A DNA stretch of 64,000 bases from Sophora flavescens (Eukaryota; Streptophyta; Magnoliopsida; Fabales; Fabaceae): contig CM061064.1 in assembly GCA_030762895.1 (NCBI GenBank), positions 135,701,847 through 135,765,846 on the forward strand. The letters run 5' to 3'. The notes below the pieces were generated by a model that did no database searches, was not told the DNA's origin, and saw nothing but the letters and a program-made list of their open reading frames with translations. The position numbers were made by a program, and so were the translations under genes. The first letter of the stretch is position 1; the number at the start of each line of letters is the position of its first letter. Below are positions 11,401 through 23,925 of the stretch, one piece after another.

Positions 11401-12387
11401 GGGATCAAAGGAACACTTTTTACGAATATAACATATCATAGTTTTACGAAATCAATTTGAGAAATCAATTGTGAAAATCATTCATCATCTTTCTTGAGCT
11501 TATTGTGAAAAGAGTGTTTCGTTCTCATAAGTCATTCAATTTGTTTATCTAACTATTGAGAGTTAGGAATCAATTTTTGTTTTACTTTCGATTGTAAAGA
11601 GAGAGGGAGTCTCTCTGAGTGATTAGGGTGAGGTATCCCTAAGGAAGAACATTGAGGCTCTTCACAAGAGTGTGGTATCTCGAGATGAAGGAGTGCTCTG
11701 TGGTGTAAAGGTTTTTCAAGCTACCTGGCTAAAGCTTGTTGTGTTAGTGTGTGAAAACCCATAGGTGGAGTGGGGACTGGATGTAGGTCACAGTGGTGGT
11801 GACTGAACAAGGATAAATCTGATTGTGTGGTATCTCTAAACTCAAACTCCTTATTTTCGGTTTATGATCAAGAACCTGTGATTTTGATGTTTAAAGTTCA
11901 ATATAATTTATGTTCTAGATTTGTATAAACTGTATTGAAACCCGAGTCCATTTGTAATCAAGTCTGTGTTATCTGCGTTAAAACTGAGTTGATCAAAACC
12001 ATTCTTGATTGCTGAAACTGAACTAAAACAAACTGAAACCTGCAAGTTTGTTCTTGATTGTTAATACTTGTATCTGAAACTTGCATAACTTGTTCTTAAT
12101 ATTTAAAGGTTCAATCAGTTTCTATATTTTGTTATTATTGAGTTTTGAACCTGAACCTATTCTGAATTAATCTTTCTGAATTAATCTTCCTCAAGAATCA
12201 ACCTTTCTTATCTTCATCATCTTCCAATTCAAGACTTTATATAAACCCTTCATTGATTTTGTAAAAGATCTTGAGGCCACAAATCCGCAACTCTGATTTG
12301 AAAAGTTTGTGAAAGGTTTTTAAGAGGGAAATATTTTTTGAAAACTCAATTCACCCCCCCTCTTGAGTCGTTGAAGTCAAAACAACA

Positions 12388-14176
12388 TCAACCACAAGTA
12401 TTGTTTGCACACCTAGACTCTTCAGGCTCAACAAGTATTCTTGAAACAAGCCTCTTCAGGCTAAGAGAGTTTTGAAGCACAGCTTCAAAGTTACAAAGCT
12501 AATCAACCAATCTTTTAACACTATAGATAGTGAATATGAACTTGGAAATTGGTGAGTTGCAGATAAGTTCTTCTTAAAATGATTTTCAAAGTGTGAAGAA
12601 GATATATGAGTGATCAAAGCTTTCAGCTATTGATTTTATAAGATGAATGCTGTTCTTGAGTAATATAGATTTTTCACTGATGAGTAAATATTGGCTTGCT
12701 CTGGTTGCTTATTATTGTATCACTTTATTATGTTCAGTCTTCGACTTCTTCTATTTATACTCTTCTATTTATACTTGATCACGAAGATCCGTTGAGACGC
12801 ATTTGAATCACGAAGATCCGTGGAGATGCATTTGAAAGTCTTTAGCTTTGTTAATTGAGGAAATAGCCGTTCTGACTTGATAATAAATGCTCTGAAGAAC
12901 ATTGGAGATTCCTAGATGATAACAGAGTATAGCGGATATGCTTTTCTGGCTTTGGGCAGCGTTCTTTCCTTATTTGTGCAACACTTAGAAAAACCTCAGA
13001 TAAAGTAACTTTTCTCTTACTTACTTAAGGAATAGTTTTCTGTAGCCTTGCCCTTTTGTCTTTTCTCCTTTCTCTAATTTCGATTGAAGATAAGAAATAT
13101 ATTAATAAACTTCTTTCAAGTGAATTAACTATATTTCAAATCACTTTTAAGAAATATAGCAGATATGCTTTTCTGGCTTTGGGCAGCGTTCTTTCCTTAT
13201 TTGTGCAACACTTAGAAAAACCTCAGATAAAGTAACTTTTCTCTTACTTACTTAAGGAATAGTTTTCTGTAGCCTTGCCCTTTTGTCTTTTCTCCTTTCT
13301 CTGATTTCGATTGAGGATAAGAAATATATTAATAAACTTCTTTCAAGTGAATTAACTATATTTCAAATCACTTTTACTTTTGAATCAGAGATTAAGTGAT
13401 TACTTCATAGAGAGCTTTTCTCTTTGGTGCGTGCTTCATCAACACCGAAGGTGACGTAGCGTTTCACATCTTCTAAGCATGTGGATGTTTGAATATCTTT
13501 TGAATCAAAAAAGTTATTCTGACAGAAGAGTGATTCTGACTTTGTCAGAAGCTTAGACGCATACTGAGAGAGATAGATGCTTCTTTGAAGTGAGACTTCT
13601 TAATCTTGTTTTGATCTGTAATCTTGATCCTTCTTCTTTCAATTTCCTTCAGAAGATAGTGGTCGTATTCTTCGAATACTTTGATCATTACTTTGACTGA
13701 TAACTACTTCAGGCTTTTTGGTCTTCAATAAGCACAGACAGACTTCTTATAAGAATAAAGCTTGATGTTCTCTTCCTTTCATTTACTTGTTAAATGGATA
13801 AGTCATTTTCCTTTTGATTTCGGTGAAGATGACGGTTGTTGACTGCTTTGCTTTGGTATTGCTACTAGCTGATCATTTTCATAGTTTGATAAGTCTGAAA
13901 GATGTGCTTCAGTGTGAGTCAGACTTCAGACGCATTGAGCTTTTGACAACTTTGAGTCAGACGTTTGTATATAAGCTTTTGATTATTTCATAATCTTTTG
14001 TTGACTTGATCTGCTAAGATAGAATGCTTTGGCTACACAACTCAAGTAGATGATTAACAATTTTCAGATGGTTCAATGTAAATTCGATTGCTTAATGTTT
14101 GGGTTCATCAAAACACACAAGGGCCAAATGAGTGTGAGCCAGACGCATGACGAGTCAAACACTTTGTGACTTAACA
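12388..14176 (-). repeat. C2 3' LTR, part to the right of the C1 insertion
   Basis: LTR of the minus-strand copia C2; its remaining outer part lies left of C1, outside the window. The inner boundary is TGTTAAGTC (read on minus from 14176), the same start as the other C2 LTR at 29270. It holds two AGCCTCTTCAGGCT-type boxes (12415-12428, 12449-12462) and a 227-bp tandem duplication. No gene is seen. Confidence 0.85.
12930..13383 (-). repeat. 227-bp tandem duplication in the C2 LTR
   Basis: The stretch starting near GATATGCTTTTCTGGCTTTG at 12935 recurs at 13162, an exact offset of 227 bp, with only a few substitutions (for example ctaatttcgattgaaga against ctgatttcgattgagga). The copies are directly adjacent. 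The duplication is younger than the LTR itself. Confidence 0.9.
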
Positions 14177-17160
14177 TTGTCTTCAGGTAAGGGCTTTGTT
14201 AATATATCAGTCCATTGATTTTCATTTTTGACAAGTTTAATGTCAAAAACACCTTTTTGAACATAGTCCCTTATAAAATGATGTTTAATTTCTATGTGTT
14301 TAGCCTTAGAATGTTGTATGGGATTCTTATATAAACAGATAGCAATAGAATGATCCCACCAAACAGATATATTATGTCCAAAGATAGAGTAATCTTCAAG
14401 TTGATGTTTTATCCATAAAAGCTGTGAACAACAACTTGCAGCTGAAATATATTCTGCCTCTGTAGTAGATAGTGCAATTGTAGTATGTATTTTTCTTGTC
14501 CAAGAGACCTAACTTGTTCCAATGAAGTGACATCCTCCACTGGTAATTTTCCTTTCAACTCTGTCTCCAGCATAATCATCATCACAAAATCCAACTAATC
14601 TGTATTCTTGTGTTCTTAGATACATCAAACCAAGATTAGTGGTTCCAAGCAAATATCTAAATATTCTTTTGACAGCCTTAAGATGTGATTCTCAAGGGTC
14701 AGATTGGAATCTTGCACAGATGCAAACACTGAATTGAACATCAGGTCTACTAGAAGTTAAATATAGAAGAGAACCAATCTTACCTCTGTAGACAGTTTGA
14801 TATACCTTTTTACCTTTCCCATCTCAACTCAATTTTCCATTTGCTTCCATGGGAGTTTTCATTGGTTTTGTTGTATCCAGTTTATATTTCTTTAAGATCT
14901 CCTTGGTATATTTATGTTGATGAATGTATATTCCATCATCTGTCTGTTTGATTTGTAAACCAAGGAAGAACTTCAATTCTCCCATCATGCTCATCTGAAA
15001 CTTATTCTGCATAAGCTTAGAGAACTCTTTGTAGAGCCTTTCATTATTAGCGCCAAATATAATATCATCAACAAAGATCTGTACTATAATGAAATCCTTT
15101 TCAGAACTTTTTCTAAACATAGTTGTATCAAATTTTCCTCTAATTAAGTAATTTTTCATAAGAAAATAAGAAGTATATCATACCAAGCTCTAGGTGCTTG
15201 TTTCAATCCATATAGAGCGTTTTTAAGTTTATTGACATGATCTGGTTTATCATTATCTTCAAAACCAGGTGGTTGTTTAACATATACTTAATCTTCAATT
15301 ATTCCATTAAGAAATGCACTTTTTGCATCCATTTGAAATAAGGTGATTTGATGTTGTGCAACATATGTCATAAATATGCGAATAGCTTCTATCCTAGCTA
15401 CTAGTTCATCCTCACAAAGTTTGTTTCTGACCACTTTACTATCCTCGTCAAGTTTATTTCTGAACACCCATCTTGTTCCAATAACTGATTTTCCTTTGAT
15501 TTTTGGAACTAATAACCAAACATCATTTTTTTTGAAGTGATTCAGCTCTTCTTGCATAGCTAAGATCCAGCTTTCATCTTTGAGAGCTTCTTTAATATTC
15601 TTGGGTTCTATCTCATATAGAAAAACCATGTTATTTTAGTCTCTGAATGTTGATCTGGTTCTGACTCCTTGAGAAGGGTTACCAATGATCAATTCTCCAG
15701 GGTGATGAGTTTTGAATTTCTAGTCTCGTCTGGGTTCAGTGTCAGATGCTTGTTGAGTAGATGGATCAGATGCTTGAGCAGGTGCTTGTGCATTCTCAGT
15801 CTTCAAGTTGTCATAAGTATGATCATCTTGTTTTCCAAGATATAAATCTGCAAGATCATCTTCAAGATCTAATAGTCTCCTATCAGTCTTTAAACCATCA
15901 TTAAATCTTACATGAATAGATTCTACAACTACTTCTGTTCTAGAGTTATAAACTCTAAAAGCTCTAGAAGTGTCTGAGTATCCAAGAAATATAGCCTTAT
16001 CTACTTTTGAGTCAAACTTTCCAAGTTGATCTCCAGTATTTAAAATATATCATTCACATCCAAAAGCATGGAAATAAGAGATGTTAGGTTTTCTATCTTT
16101 CCACAATTCATAAGGAGTCTTATTCAAGAAGGGTCTTATCAATATTCTGTTCTGCACATAGCAAGCAGTGTTTACTGCCTCAGCCCAGAAGTACTTTGGG
16201 AGTTTTCTTTCATTGAGCATTGTTCGAGCCATTTCTTGTAGAGATTTGTTCTTTCTTTCTACTACTCCATTTTGCCGAGGAGTTCTAGGAGCAGAGAAGT
16301 TGTGAGAAATTTCATTTTCTTCACAGAATGTATTGAAATGCTCATTTTCAAACTCTCCCCCATGGTCAATTATGATAGCTGAGATATAGAGTCCTTGCTC
16401 ATTCTGTACTCTTTTACAAAATATAGAAAACATCTTGAATGACTCATCCTTGTGGGTTAAGAAGAGTACCAATGTATATCTAGAATAATCATCGACTAAG
16501 ACAAAACCATATTTCTTTCTTGCCTTACTAGCAACACTTACTAGACCAAACATATCCATATGTAGAATTGTAATGGTCTAGAAGAAGATACTAGATTTTT
16601 GGGTTTAAAGCTACATTTAACTTGCTTTCCACATTGACAAGAATCACATAGGACATCCATTTTGAAACTTATATGAGGTAGACCTTTCACAAGTCTATAC
16701 TTCTGAAGTTTGGTTATCTGTTTCATACTAGTATGTCCTAGCTTCTTATGCCATACCCACCTTTCACCTTCCTTTGAAACAAAACAAGTCACACTTTGTT
16801 CAGATAGTTCAGTTAGATCAATCTTATAAAGATTTTGTTGCCTGTTTACTAAAAAGAGAACTTTGCCATTAGTGTCTTTGACTATACATGCATTCTTAGT
16901 GAAGGAAACATTGTATCCATTATCACATAATTGACTTATGCTAAGCAAATTATGTCTTAATCCTTCAACTAACAAAACATTAGAGATAGATGGTAAAGGT
17001 GATCTCCCACCAATTTTACCTATCCAAATAACCTTTCCTTTTTAGTTTCCACCAAGGTGACATGTCATCCTTCTTTAGGTTGGAGGTCTAGGAACATAGA
17101 CTTTTCTCCTGTCATGTGTCATGAGCAGCCACAGTCCAGGTACCATGATAGGTGTGCTCT
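14177..17160 (-). pseudogene. pol: C2 pol: protease, integrase, RT, RNase H, broken
   Basis: Minus-strand copia Pol, read from 17160 down. Protease shows DCGCS in place of DSGCS, followed by a stop and HMTGEKS (about 17095-17140). Integrase (16050-16975) has H/H/C/C, VDDYSRYT, IDHGGEFE and NGVVERKN. RT (14824-15629) has QMDAKSAFLNG and FVDD near 15060, but the usual block between RNK and the next conserved ARIEAIRI is shortened and altered, a deletion. RNase H (14180-14600) has STTEAEYISAASCCS and KAKHIEIKHHF, and reads DILTKPLPED directly into the LTR start. Several stops and frameshifts (15629, 15287, 14824) leave no intact enzyme. Same lineage as C1 and C3. Confidence 0.92.
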
Positions 17161-17239
17161 TTGTCCTATTAAGGATATCTCAGAGTTGGAATCCGCATCT
17201 GCCATAAGACACATGTTTGCTTCTTTACTTTCTGCATCC

Positions 17240-18285
17240 TCATCTAATGAACTGCCATCTAGATCTTCCAATATGGCCATCATTCCTTTCTTTTTCTTTT
17301 TATATAACTTTTTGAAGGGTTTTTTTTTTCAACTGAGGGCGTTCAGATTTGATGTGTCCTGGTTTCTTGCATTCATAACAAACTATAGGACTTTTATCAA
17401 AACTATTGCTTTCTTTGAAGTATTTTTTTTGTTGAACTTTTTGAAAAGTGATTTATCCTTTCTAAAATTCTTCTTTTTCCATAGCTTCCTCATTTTTCTA
17501 GATAACGGTGTCATTTTGTTATCACTGTCAGAATCTTCTTCAGAAGCGTCTAATTCTGATCAATCTAATTCTTCAACCTTGAGAGCCTTTGAGGGAGTTT
17601 TCTCGGCTTTAAGAGCAATAGATTTTCCTTTCTTTGTTGAGCTATCTTCATTCATCTCTTGATCAAGAACTTGTAAGGTTCCAAGAAGATCACTCATTTG
17701 AAGAGTTATGAGATCTTTGGCCTGAGTTATTGTTGTAACCAGAGGTCTCCATTGTTTGGGAAGACTTCTCATCATTGGTGTAAGTTTTCTCAGTGATTTC
17801 GGATTATTTGTAATAGTCTGAAATCTACCTATCATTTGATCAATGCTTTCTCCATATTCCATGGATAATAATTCATACTTTCGTACAAGCATATTTATCT
17901 TTGTTTCTTTCACCTTTGTTGTTCCTTCATAAGTTACTTCAAGAGTATCCCAGATTTCCTTAACAGATCCACATGCATGGACCTTTTCAAAATCTTCCTG
18001 ACTTAGGGCACACATCAAATAATACCTTGCTTTATGATTTAGCTCCTATTTAATATTTTTTGCAGCAGTCCACTAGGCTTTAGGTTTGTCAGTGTTGTCA
18101 GCATCCTTTGGAGTGAAGGGACCTTTAGTATTGATTTCCCATAGATCAGAGTTTGTGGTCATGATGAACCATTGAAATCTTTCCTTCCAGTAGATGTAGT
18201 TTTCTCCATCAAAGAAAGGAGGTCTGGTCATGGATGCTCCTTCCATCCCTGAGTTGCTTCTGCTTGTGCTAGCTCCAGCTGTCAT
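17240..18285 (-). pseudogene. gag: C2 gag, broken
   Basis: Minus-strand Gag starting at ATG 18283-18285 (MTAGASTSRS). The N-terminus carries RPPFFDGENYIYWKERFQ, the family's capsid-start signature, shared with C3 (RPPFFNGENYNYWKYRFQ). A stop near 18073 breaks it. 17560-18018 continues with IWDTLEVTYEGTTKVKE and MIGRFQTI. A CCHC knuckle at about 17335-17385 reads CYECKKPGHIKSER, so the last Cys is Arg. An acidic tail leads to protease. The plus-strand ORF 17057-17662 is only its shadow. Confidence 0.9.
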
Positions 18286-18343
18286 CGTTTCTATTCAACA
18301 TGATCTTTCCTCAACACTGTTAAGTGCTCAACCTAGAGGTTAA

Positions 18344-18356
18344 GCTCTGGTACCAA
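18344..18356 (-). other. C2 primer-binding site
   Basis: On the minus strand TTGGTACCAGAGC follows the 5' LTR end (TTTCA) by one base. It is a tRNA-Met-type PBS with a T-to-C change in the centre. Confidence 0.88.
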
Positions 18357-18357
18357 C

Positions 18358-18519
18358 TGAAATGAACAGATATAAAACACGAGAAGGAGGGTTGAATTGT
18401 GTTTTCATTAACTTTTCGCAAATGACAAAGTTTTCTTACTGATAAGAGGTCAGACACAAAGACGCGTCTGATATAAAACATGATATATGAAAACTTAGCA
18501 CTTTCAACTCGGTTAGCAC
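18358..18519 (-). repeat. C2 5' LTR, inner part
   Basis: The 162-bp piece of the C2 5' LTR (its 3' end on minus) between the PBS and the A1 insertion. The remainder resumes at 28197. The base repeats agcac (18515-18519) and atcac (28197-28201) are the A1 target duplication, with one mismatch. Confidence 0.85.
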
Positions 18520-19908
18520 TGTTGCCCAAAAAGTGCAATTTACAAGTATACACGATCGTAACAAGTAATAAAGAGTAAGTAAGATATCGTTCCCACGAGG
18601 ATTAGAATGATGTAGCAATTACCAAAATTCAGATTAATTGTTCTTGGTAGTTAAGATTAAGGAGTAACCGAATAGTGTGTGAAAGTATTGATTTTCAAAT
18701 ATTAAAAAGGACAATATTAAAAGGCATTAATAAGAGAACTAGATAATAAAATGGGGCTGTGAACAGAGATGATAAAACAGCCACAAGTACGATCCCTTGT
18801 AATTTCAGTTTAGCTTCAGTTATGCTTCATGATGCTGTAGCATTTTGCTCTAGGAAATTAAAGTTGTGTTTTCCAACACTTGAAAGATAAGGTTCATTAA
18901 ACAGCTTCTATTCCTAGATTCGTATTAATTACACCCTCTTATTAATAAGCATATTCCAGCTAGCTTAAGGACTTGAATGATTTTTCCTAATCCATTCAAC
19001 ATCTCATATTTCCCAATTAGAGACTTAACTCTTATCTCTTAACCAAATCCACTTAACTTTACTTTTCCAGGTTCAGCAAGCTAAAGTTCTACATAAGATA
19101 GCCAAGCTTCAATAAAACAGAATATAAACACGGATTAAGAGAAAATGCAGAAGCAATGCATCACATAACAGCAACTAAAATTCATTACAAGTTCAGCATA
19201 CCAGTGCACTGCAGCAAACTAACTCATACTGAGCTTACAAAATCTGGAATCGAAATAAATGATGGAAGAAGAAGCCATGGGAGCACGAAAATGAACAATG
19301 GAGAGGAGGAAGACAACCCCTAGCTGCTGTCTTCTCTGCTTAGCTGCTGTCCACTGATTTAAGGCAGCCCCCTCTTAATATTAAGAGAATATTCCCTTCT
19401 TTAGGGTTTTGGAATGACCCTTCTTCTCTTTATTCCTTTTGGGCCATCAAAAAATATTAAAATAAAGACTTGGGCCCATTTCATTAATTGTACCAGCAGA
19501 AAACCCTTGCATGTGATTGAGCCACATCATCAGCTTTTAGGACATCCCACAGGAGACAGAAAGTGGTCCCACTTTTATCCTTTAATGATAATGAGTTCGC
19601 TTCCCTATGTTGCAGCATGACCAGAGCATTTTCCAGTAGCTTGTCAGGAGTTCACGCTCATATGTTGCAGCATGCCCAGAGCATTTCCAGCAGCTTGTCT
19701 AAACTTCAACAGAAACCTAACAAAACTCAAGAAACACATTAAGAATATTCCTAGACACTCAAAAACAGAAAATTAAACGAAATTTATACAAAGACACATA
19801 TTACACTAAAATAACTTAAAATACCTAAAATATCCACATAAAATACTTAAAGATTACAAAAGCTCAAGCTAAGAAAGAGTAGATAACTCTCATTTCTAAG
19901 AGTTATCA
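18520..19908 (-). repeat. A1 3' LTR, 1389 bp
   Basis: On minus it runs TGATAACTCT...GGGCAACA. It is homologous to 26891-28196, with a stretch of about 60 bp (near 19010-19070) missing in the other copy. The U3 end is a perfect inverted repeat (19882-19890 with 19899-19907). No gene is seen; the plus ORF 19414-19620 is not conserved in the other copy. Confidence 0.92.
19882..19907 (-). repeat. Hairpin at the U3 end of the A1 LTR
   Basis: GATAACTCT, 8 bp, then AGAGTTATC: 9-bp perfect arms, one base inside the LTR terminus. The other LTR (28170-28195) keeps 8-bp arms. A2 and S5 have a hairpin of different sequence at the same place. Confidence 0.8.
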
Positions 19909-21430
19909 CACCCCCAAACTTTAATCATTGCTTGTCCTCAAGTAATGGAAAGAAAGACACAAAAGAAAAAGACAAACAAAAATCAACAAAGACCTAAACA
20001 TGCACACAAGACTGATAGACCACAAATATTTTTTTTCCTTAAAGCAACGTCATGCACCACAAACTAAAACCTCTTCCTCAACATTCATGCATCACAAATC
20101 AACAAATTTTTATGACATCAATCATTTTCAGCCTAGAACAACATGCTACAGCATTATGCACTCAGAACAGTGTGTTCTTCCTCACTCACACAATTAAGCG
20201 GGTTCACTCAATCATCATTCACATGAAACCCTACAATAAGCTTGACAATCTTCTAAACTCACTAGCACAATATCAAAGTTTTACACTGCTGAAGGACTTT
20301 TATTGGGTTGTAATGAGGCTTAGGTCAGTGTAGGATACATTTTTGGGAAGTGGCTAACACTAGGTGGAGTTCAGAAATACTTTCCCTACAATGTGTTCAA
20401 CACCAAATGCTTTCCACATACCACCACAAAAATCTCAATACCAAGGATGGGGTACTCTTTTTTTCCCTTTAACCCTTCATTTCTTTCCTTATTACCTTTC
20501 TTTTCTTTTCTTTTCTTTCTTTCTTTCTTTCTTTTTTTAAACAGAGAACAATTTTCACATTTGAAGGCCTTTGTCCTATTCATGTTCTCTTTTCTTTTCT
20601 TTTTCTTTTTTTTTCTTTTCTTTTTCTTTTTCTTTTTTCAAAAACAGAATTTCTGTAAATAAAACTGCAAAACTCAGTCATTTACAATACACCACTTTGC
20701 TGTATAACACTCCCAAACTTAAAATGGCGCTTGTCCTCAAAATTAGAATGGTGCTTGTCCTCAAGCCACCCCCAAACTTATGTTACAACCATGTATTCAA
20801 GAAAGGCAAACCCTAAACTCCACCTAGTAAGGACAAACTTTTGTTTTTCAAGTTATAGGGCTTATAATGTGGCTAGTAACAAAATAAGGGGATCAAGCTT
20901 AAAGGGCTCACACACAAAGTTAGATTCAAAGGGTAGGCTATTTATGCTAAAACTAGCATTTGCAATAATCAAACATACCTCAAGCAAAAGTGTGTGCAGC
21001 AATGATGTGTTCAAACGAGCAAGAAGAAAGTCAAGCTTTATAGAGAAAGCACATAAATGTAACTCACAATCAATTAAAATTATTGAGGCTCAAAATCTCA
21101 CAGTAACTATCAAAATGTTGCAACATATATTCAAGCCTCAAACAATTTCAGTCAATCCAAACAGCTAAAAAGTTCAACAGTCATGGCAAAGGTTCATAAA
21201 TTAAGGTTGTGGTTCAAACAACTTGATTTACTTTTCAAAAGATGCCCATGAATAGGGTCGTTTGTTAATCATTTGTGGTCCAATCAGAGACAAACATACT
21301 AAAACATAAAAAATACAAACACTGCCAAACATAACATAAACTACAGTACTACAAAGAAGAGTGCAAGATAAAACAGAATAGAAACTTCCAAAACAGCAAA
21401 AGTTAAAAAGAGAAAACATCCCTTGTTCTT
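19909..21430 (-). other. A1 3' noncoding region between gag and LTR
   Basis: No gene is recognised on either strand. It holds three purine tracts reading AAGTTTGGG on minus (next to the LTR at 19909; at about 20711; at about 20771), a 190-bp pure pyrimidine-type stretch on plus (about 20455-20640), and a block at 20284-20330 (TTTATTGGGTTGTAATG on plus) that is also found in A2 at 43005-43050. Confidence 0.75.
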
Positions 21431-21439
21431 ATGTTACCG

Positions 21440-22883
21440 CATGCTGCAGCATCTGGGTGTAGAAATTCTTCATAGCTGGGCCAAAAAAAAGTAGCTCCTC
21501 CTTTGAGCAGATTGAGCCATTTGCCTAAGTGTTTTCTTTCCCGGGCCTTTGGCTTCTTTTGTAATGGCCACCTCATATGTTTGAGTTACCTCTTTAATCT
21601 TTGGGGGAAAGGTAGGGAAGGCCTCTCTGGTACAAATTTGGGAAAATAATTTTCTGCAGGATTTTCCTGTTGAGTTTTCTTTGCTGCAGCATGTTCGGAA
21701 GATTATGTAATAACTGGATCAATCTTTTTAAACTCAGATTCTCCATTCTGGACATTCTCTTAGTCTTAATAGATTTTCTGTATCCATTCTGCCCTACTGA
21801 AGTGAGGACTTCTTTCCCATTTCTGAGGATTATTGCCTAGCAGTGCTCCATTTCATTAGGCTTAGGTGTCTCTGTGGTGCTAGGCAGTTTCCCAGTATGT
21901 CTTGAGCTCAGTGCTGTAGCCAACTGTCCAATCTGATTTTCTAGATTCCTCATTGCTGCATCTAGACTCTAAAGCTAAGCTTTTGTTTCTGTCTTGAAGG
22001 CTTTAAGTACAGATTCAAGTGATGGTTCATGATTTGCCGGCTGACTTTGCTGAGTTCCTTGGCCATAATTTTGACCTTGATGACATTAAGGTGGAAATCC
22101 TGGATTGTATGTATTAGAATAAGGATTGTTGCCCCTTTTGTTATTCCCCATATAGTTCACAGAAACTGGGTTGCTCGGGCAATCTTCAAACAAATGTCCT
22201 CCCTCACAGTACACACATGATACAACATCAGTTTGGAAATATTGTTGCTCCTTTCCCATAGGCTCATTCAATGAAGCTTGATTCAGAGAAAGGCCTTGGT
22301 TAAAATTTTCACCATGTTTGTCAATGAGGCTAACTGAGTAAAAATAGTAGAAATTGCAGTCCCTTCGTGAAATTTTGCTACAACACTTGATTTGCTAGAG
22401 CATAGCCTAGCATTGGGCCATTGATGACTATTTGCAGCAATGCTTTCAATCAGGGCATATGCTTCATTATAGGACTTGGTCAGCAATGTGCCACGTGCTG
22501 AAGCATCTAACATCATTCTTGCATCAAGCAACACACCATTACAGAAATGCTCCATTTGAATGCAGATAGGAATTCTTTGATGATGGCATCTCCTTAACAG
22601 CTCCTTAAACCTCTCACAAGCCTCAAACAGTGGTTCATCATCAATTTGCTTGAATGAGGTTATGTCATTCCTCATTCTAGCATTTTTAATAGCGGGAAAG
22701 TATCTAATGAGGAACTTTTCAGCTAACTTGTTCCACGTATCTACTGAGTTGTGCTCCAAACAATATAACCAAGTTTTAGGCTTCTCACTCAGAATATGGA
22801 AACAATCTCAACCTGAAGGCATCCTAAGTAACTCCTGGGTTTCTAAAGTTACTAGCCACATCCAGAAAGTGTTTCACATGTAA
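21440..22883 (-). pseudogene. gag: A1 gag, C-terminal part (capsid, zinc knuckle, tail)
   Basis: Read on minus from S2 downward. The reading resumes with THLHVKHFLDVASNFR (at about 22883), and a stop pair near 22775 interrupts it. Then 22283-22759 gives WNKLAEKFLIRYFPAIKN, RMRNDITSFKQIDDE and ACERFKELLRRC, typical of Athila Gag. A knuckle CVYCEGGHLFEDC (C-X2-C-X4-H-X4-C) lies at about 22170-22215. The tail has LENQIGQLATALSSR and a proline-rich end at about 21600. Frameshifts and stops show it is inactive. Confidence 0.88.
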
Positions 22884-23669
22884 GTGAGTAAGACACCCAC
22901 TGTGCCCCTTTGTGTCATTAGATTAAAACCTCATTATTTAATTACTTAATCGCACGCTTAACGTAAAAAAATACGTAAAAATTAAAAACTTAACTTATAA
23001 AGTATACAACTTCATATAGAATGGAATATCACAATATAAGCATATTATTCATATTACAAAACATTGTTGAGGATATCCTATCAATAGGATCCCTCATAGG
23101 CATATACTTAGACAAAGTGTTAAACAGCGGAAAACATAATAAAAATGCGCCTCACGAGATGCACTGGCCATAACTAACTAGACCCTAATCACCATGGATC
23201 ACAGCTCATCCTCCAGCCTCCGGTTCGTAGGGAGTTCCATCCAACTCCTCCTGGTTATGCTCATCCACAGGGTCTTCTCGTACGATTCCACAAGGAGATA
23301 AAATACGATATACAAAAACATACAGGGGATAAGAAACAGTTCTATCATCAAAAAGTGGAAAAGTGTCATAGTAAACTATACAGTAATTGTCACAGACAAT
23401 CAACACACATAACTAACGAATCATCCTCAAGTTAATATATATCATCCTCTACCCTTACTCTCAGGCAATCTAACACTTTATTTTAACGTAACCTCTCTAA
23501 TCCTGTCACCATGTCTTTACATTATCGTGGCCACTACCACTCCTGTCACCATCCCTCATTTGCATCGGGGCACACCCTCATTCCCGTTAGGATGTTCCAC
23601 CTAGTGCACACCTCCATTCCCGTTAAGGTGTTCCACCCCCATTCCCTAAGGTGGAAGTGGTCTTGCAAG

Positions 23670-23925
23670 ATATTACCAATACACAGAAGTGTTTTACGTG
23701 TATTATATTACCAACACCGTATTATATTACCAATACACGGTGTATTATATTACCAATACACAGAAGTGTTTTACGTGTATTATATTACCAATACACGATG
23801 TATTATATTACCAATAAACAGATGTCCTTGCGTATTATACTACCAATACACTTTTGTCTTTGTGTATTATATTACCAATACACTTTTGTCCTTGTGTATT
23901 ATATTACCAATACACGGTTGTGGAC
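23670..23925 (-). repeat. Hairpin-forming tandem array in S2 U5
   Basis: About seven units built on GTGTATTATATTACCAATAC with 10-35 bp between them. GTGTATT and AATACAC are perfect 7-bp inverted arms around an 8-bp centre, so each unit can fold. Some units carry an inserted AGAAGTGTTTTAC. It lies 780-1040 bp from the LTR 3' end. Confidence 0.85.

Larger units (their letters stand above)
1..12387 (+). mobile_element. C1: SIRE-like Ty1/copia element, 5' LTR cut by window edge
   Basis: Autonomous-type copia layout on the plus strand: partial 5' LTR, PBS, gag, protease, integrase, RT, RNase H, polypurine tract and complete 3' LTR. The order integrase before RT marks copia. The long gag with a coiled-coil tail and the pol motifs resemble the SIRE/Maximus lineage, which is an inference made by eye. 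Coding is dead: several in-frame stops, plus the 4.4-kb solo LTR S1 inside RNase H. The element interrupts the left LTR of C2, because C2-type LTR sequence starts at 12388. Its TSD cannot be checked since the left end lies outside the window. Confidence 0.93.
10431..12387 (+). repeat. C1 3' LTR, complete, 1957 bp
   Basis: It runs from TGTAAGACTC, directly after the polypurine tract, to CAAAACAACA, beyond which C2 LTR sequence starts. The last 660 bp match 1-655. U3 holds a 13-copy short tandem array (10815-11145) and a TATA box at 11391. Confidence 0.93.

Noticed and set aside
17057..17662. 201-codon plus-strand ORF
   Set aside because: It is antisense to the C2 gag region, which has clear Gag motifs on minus.
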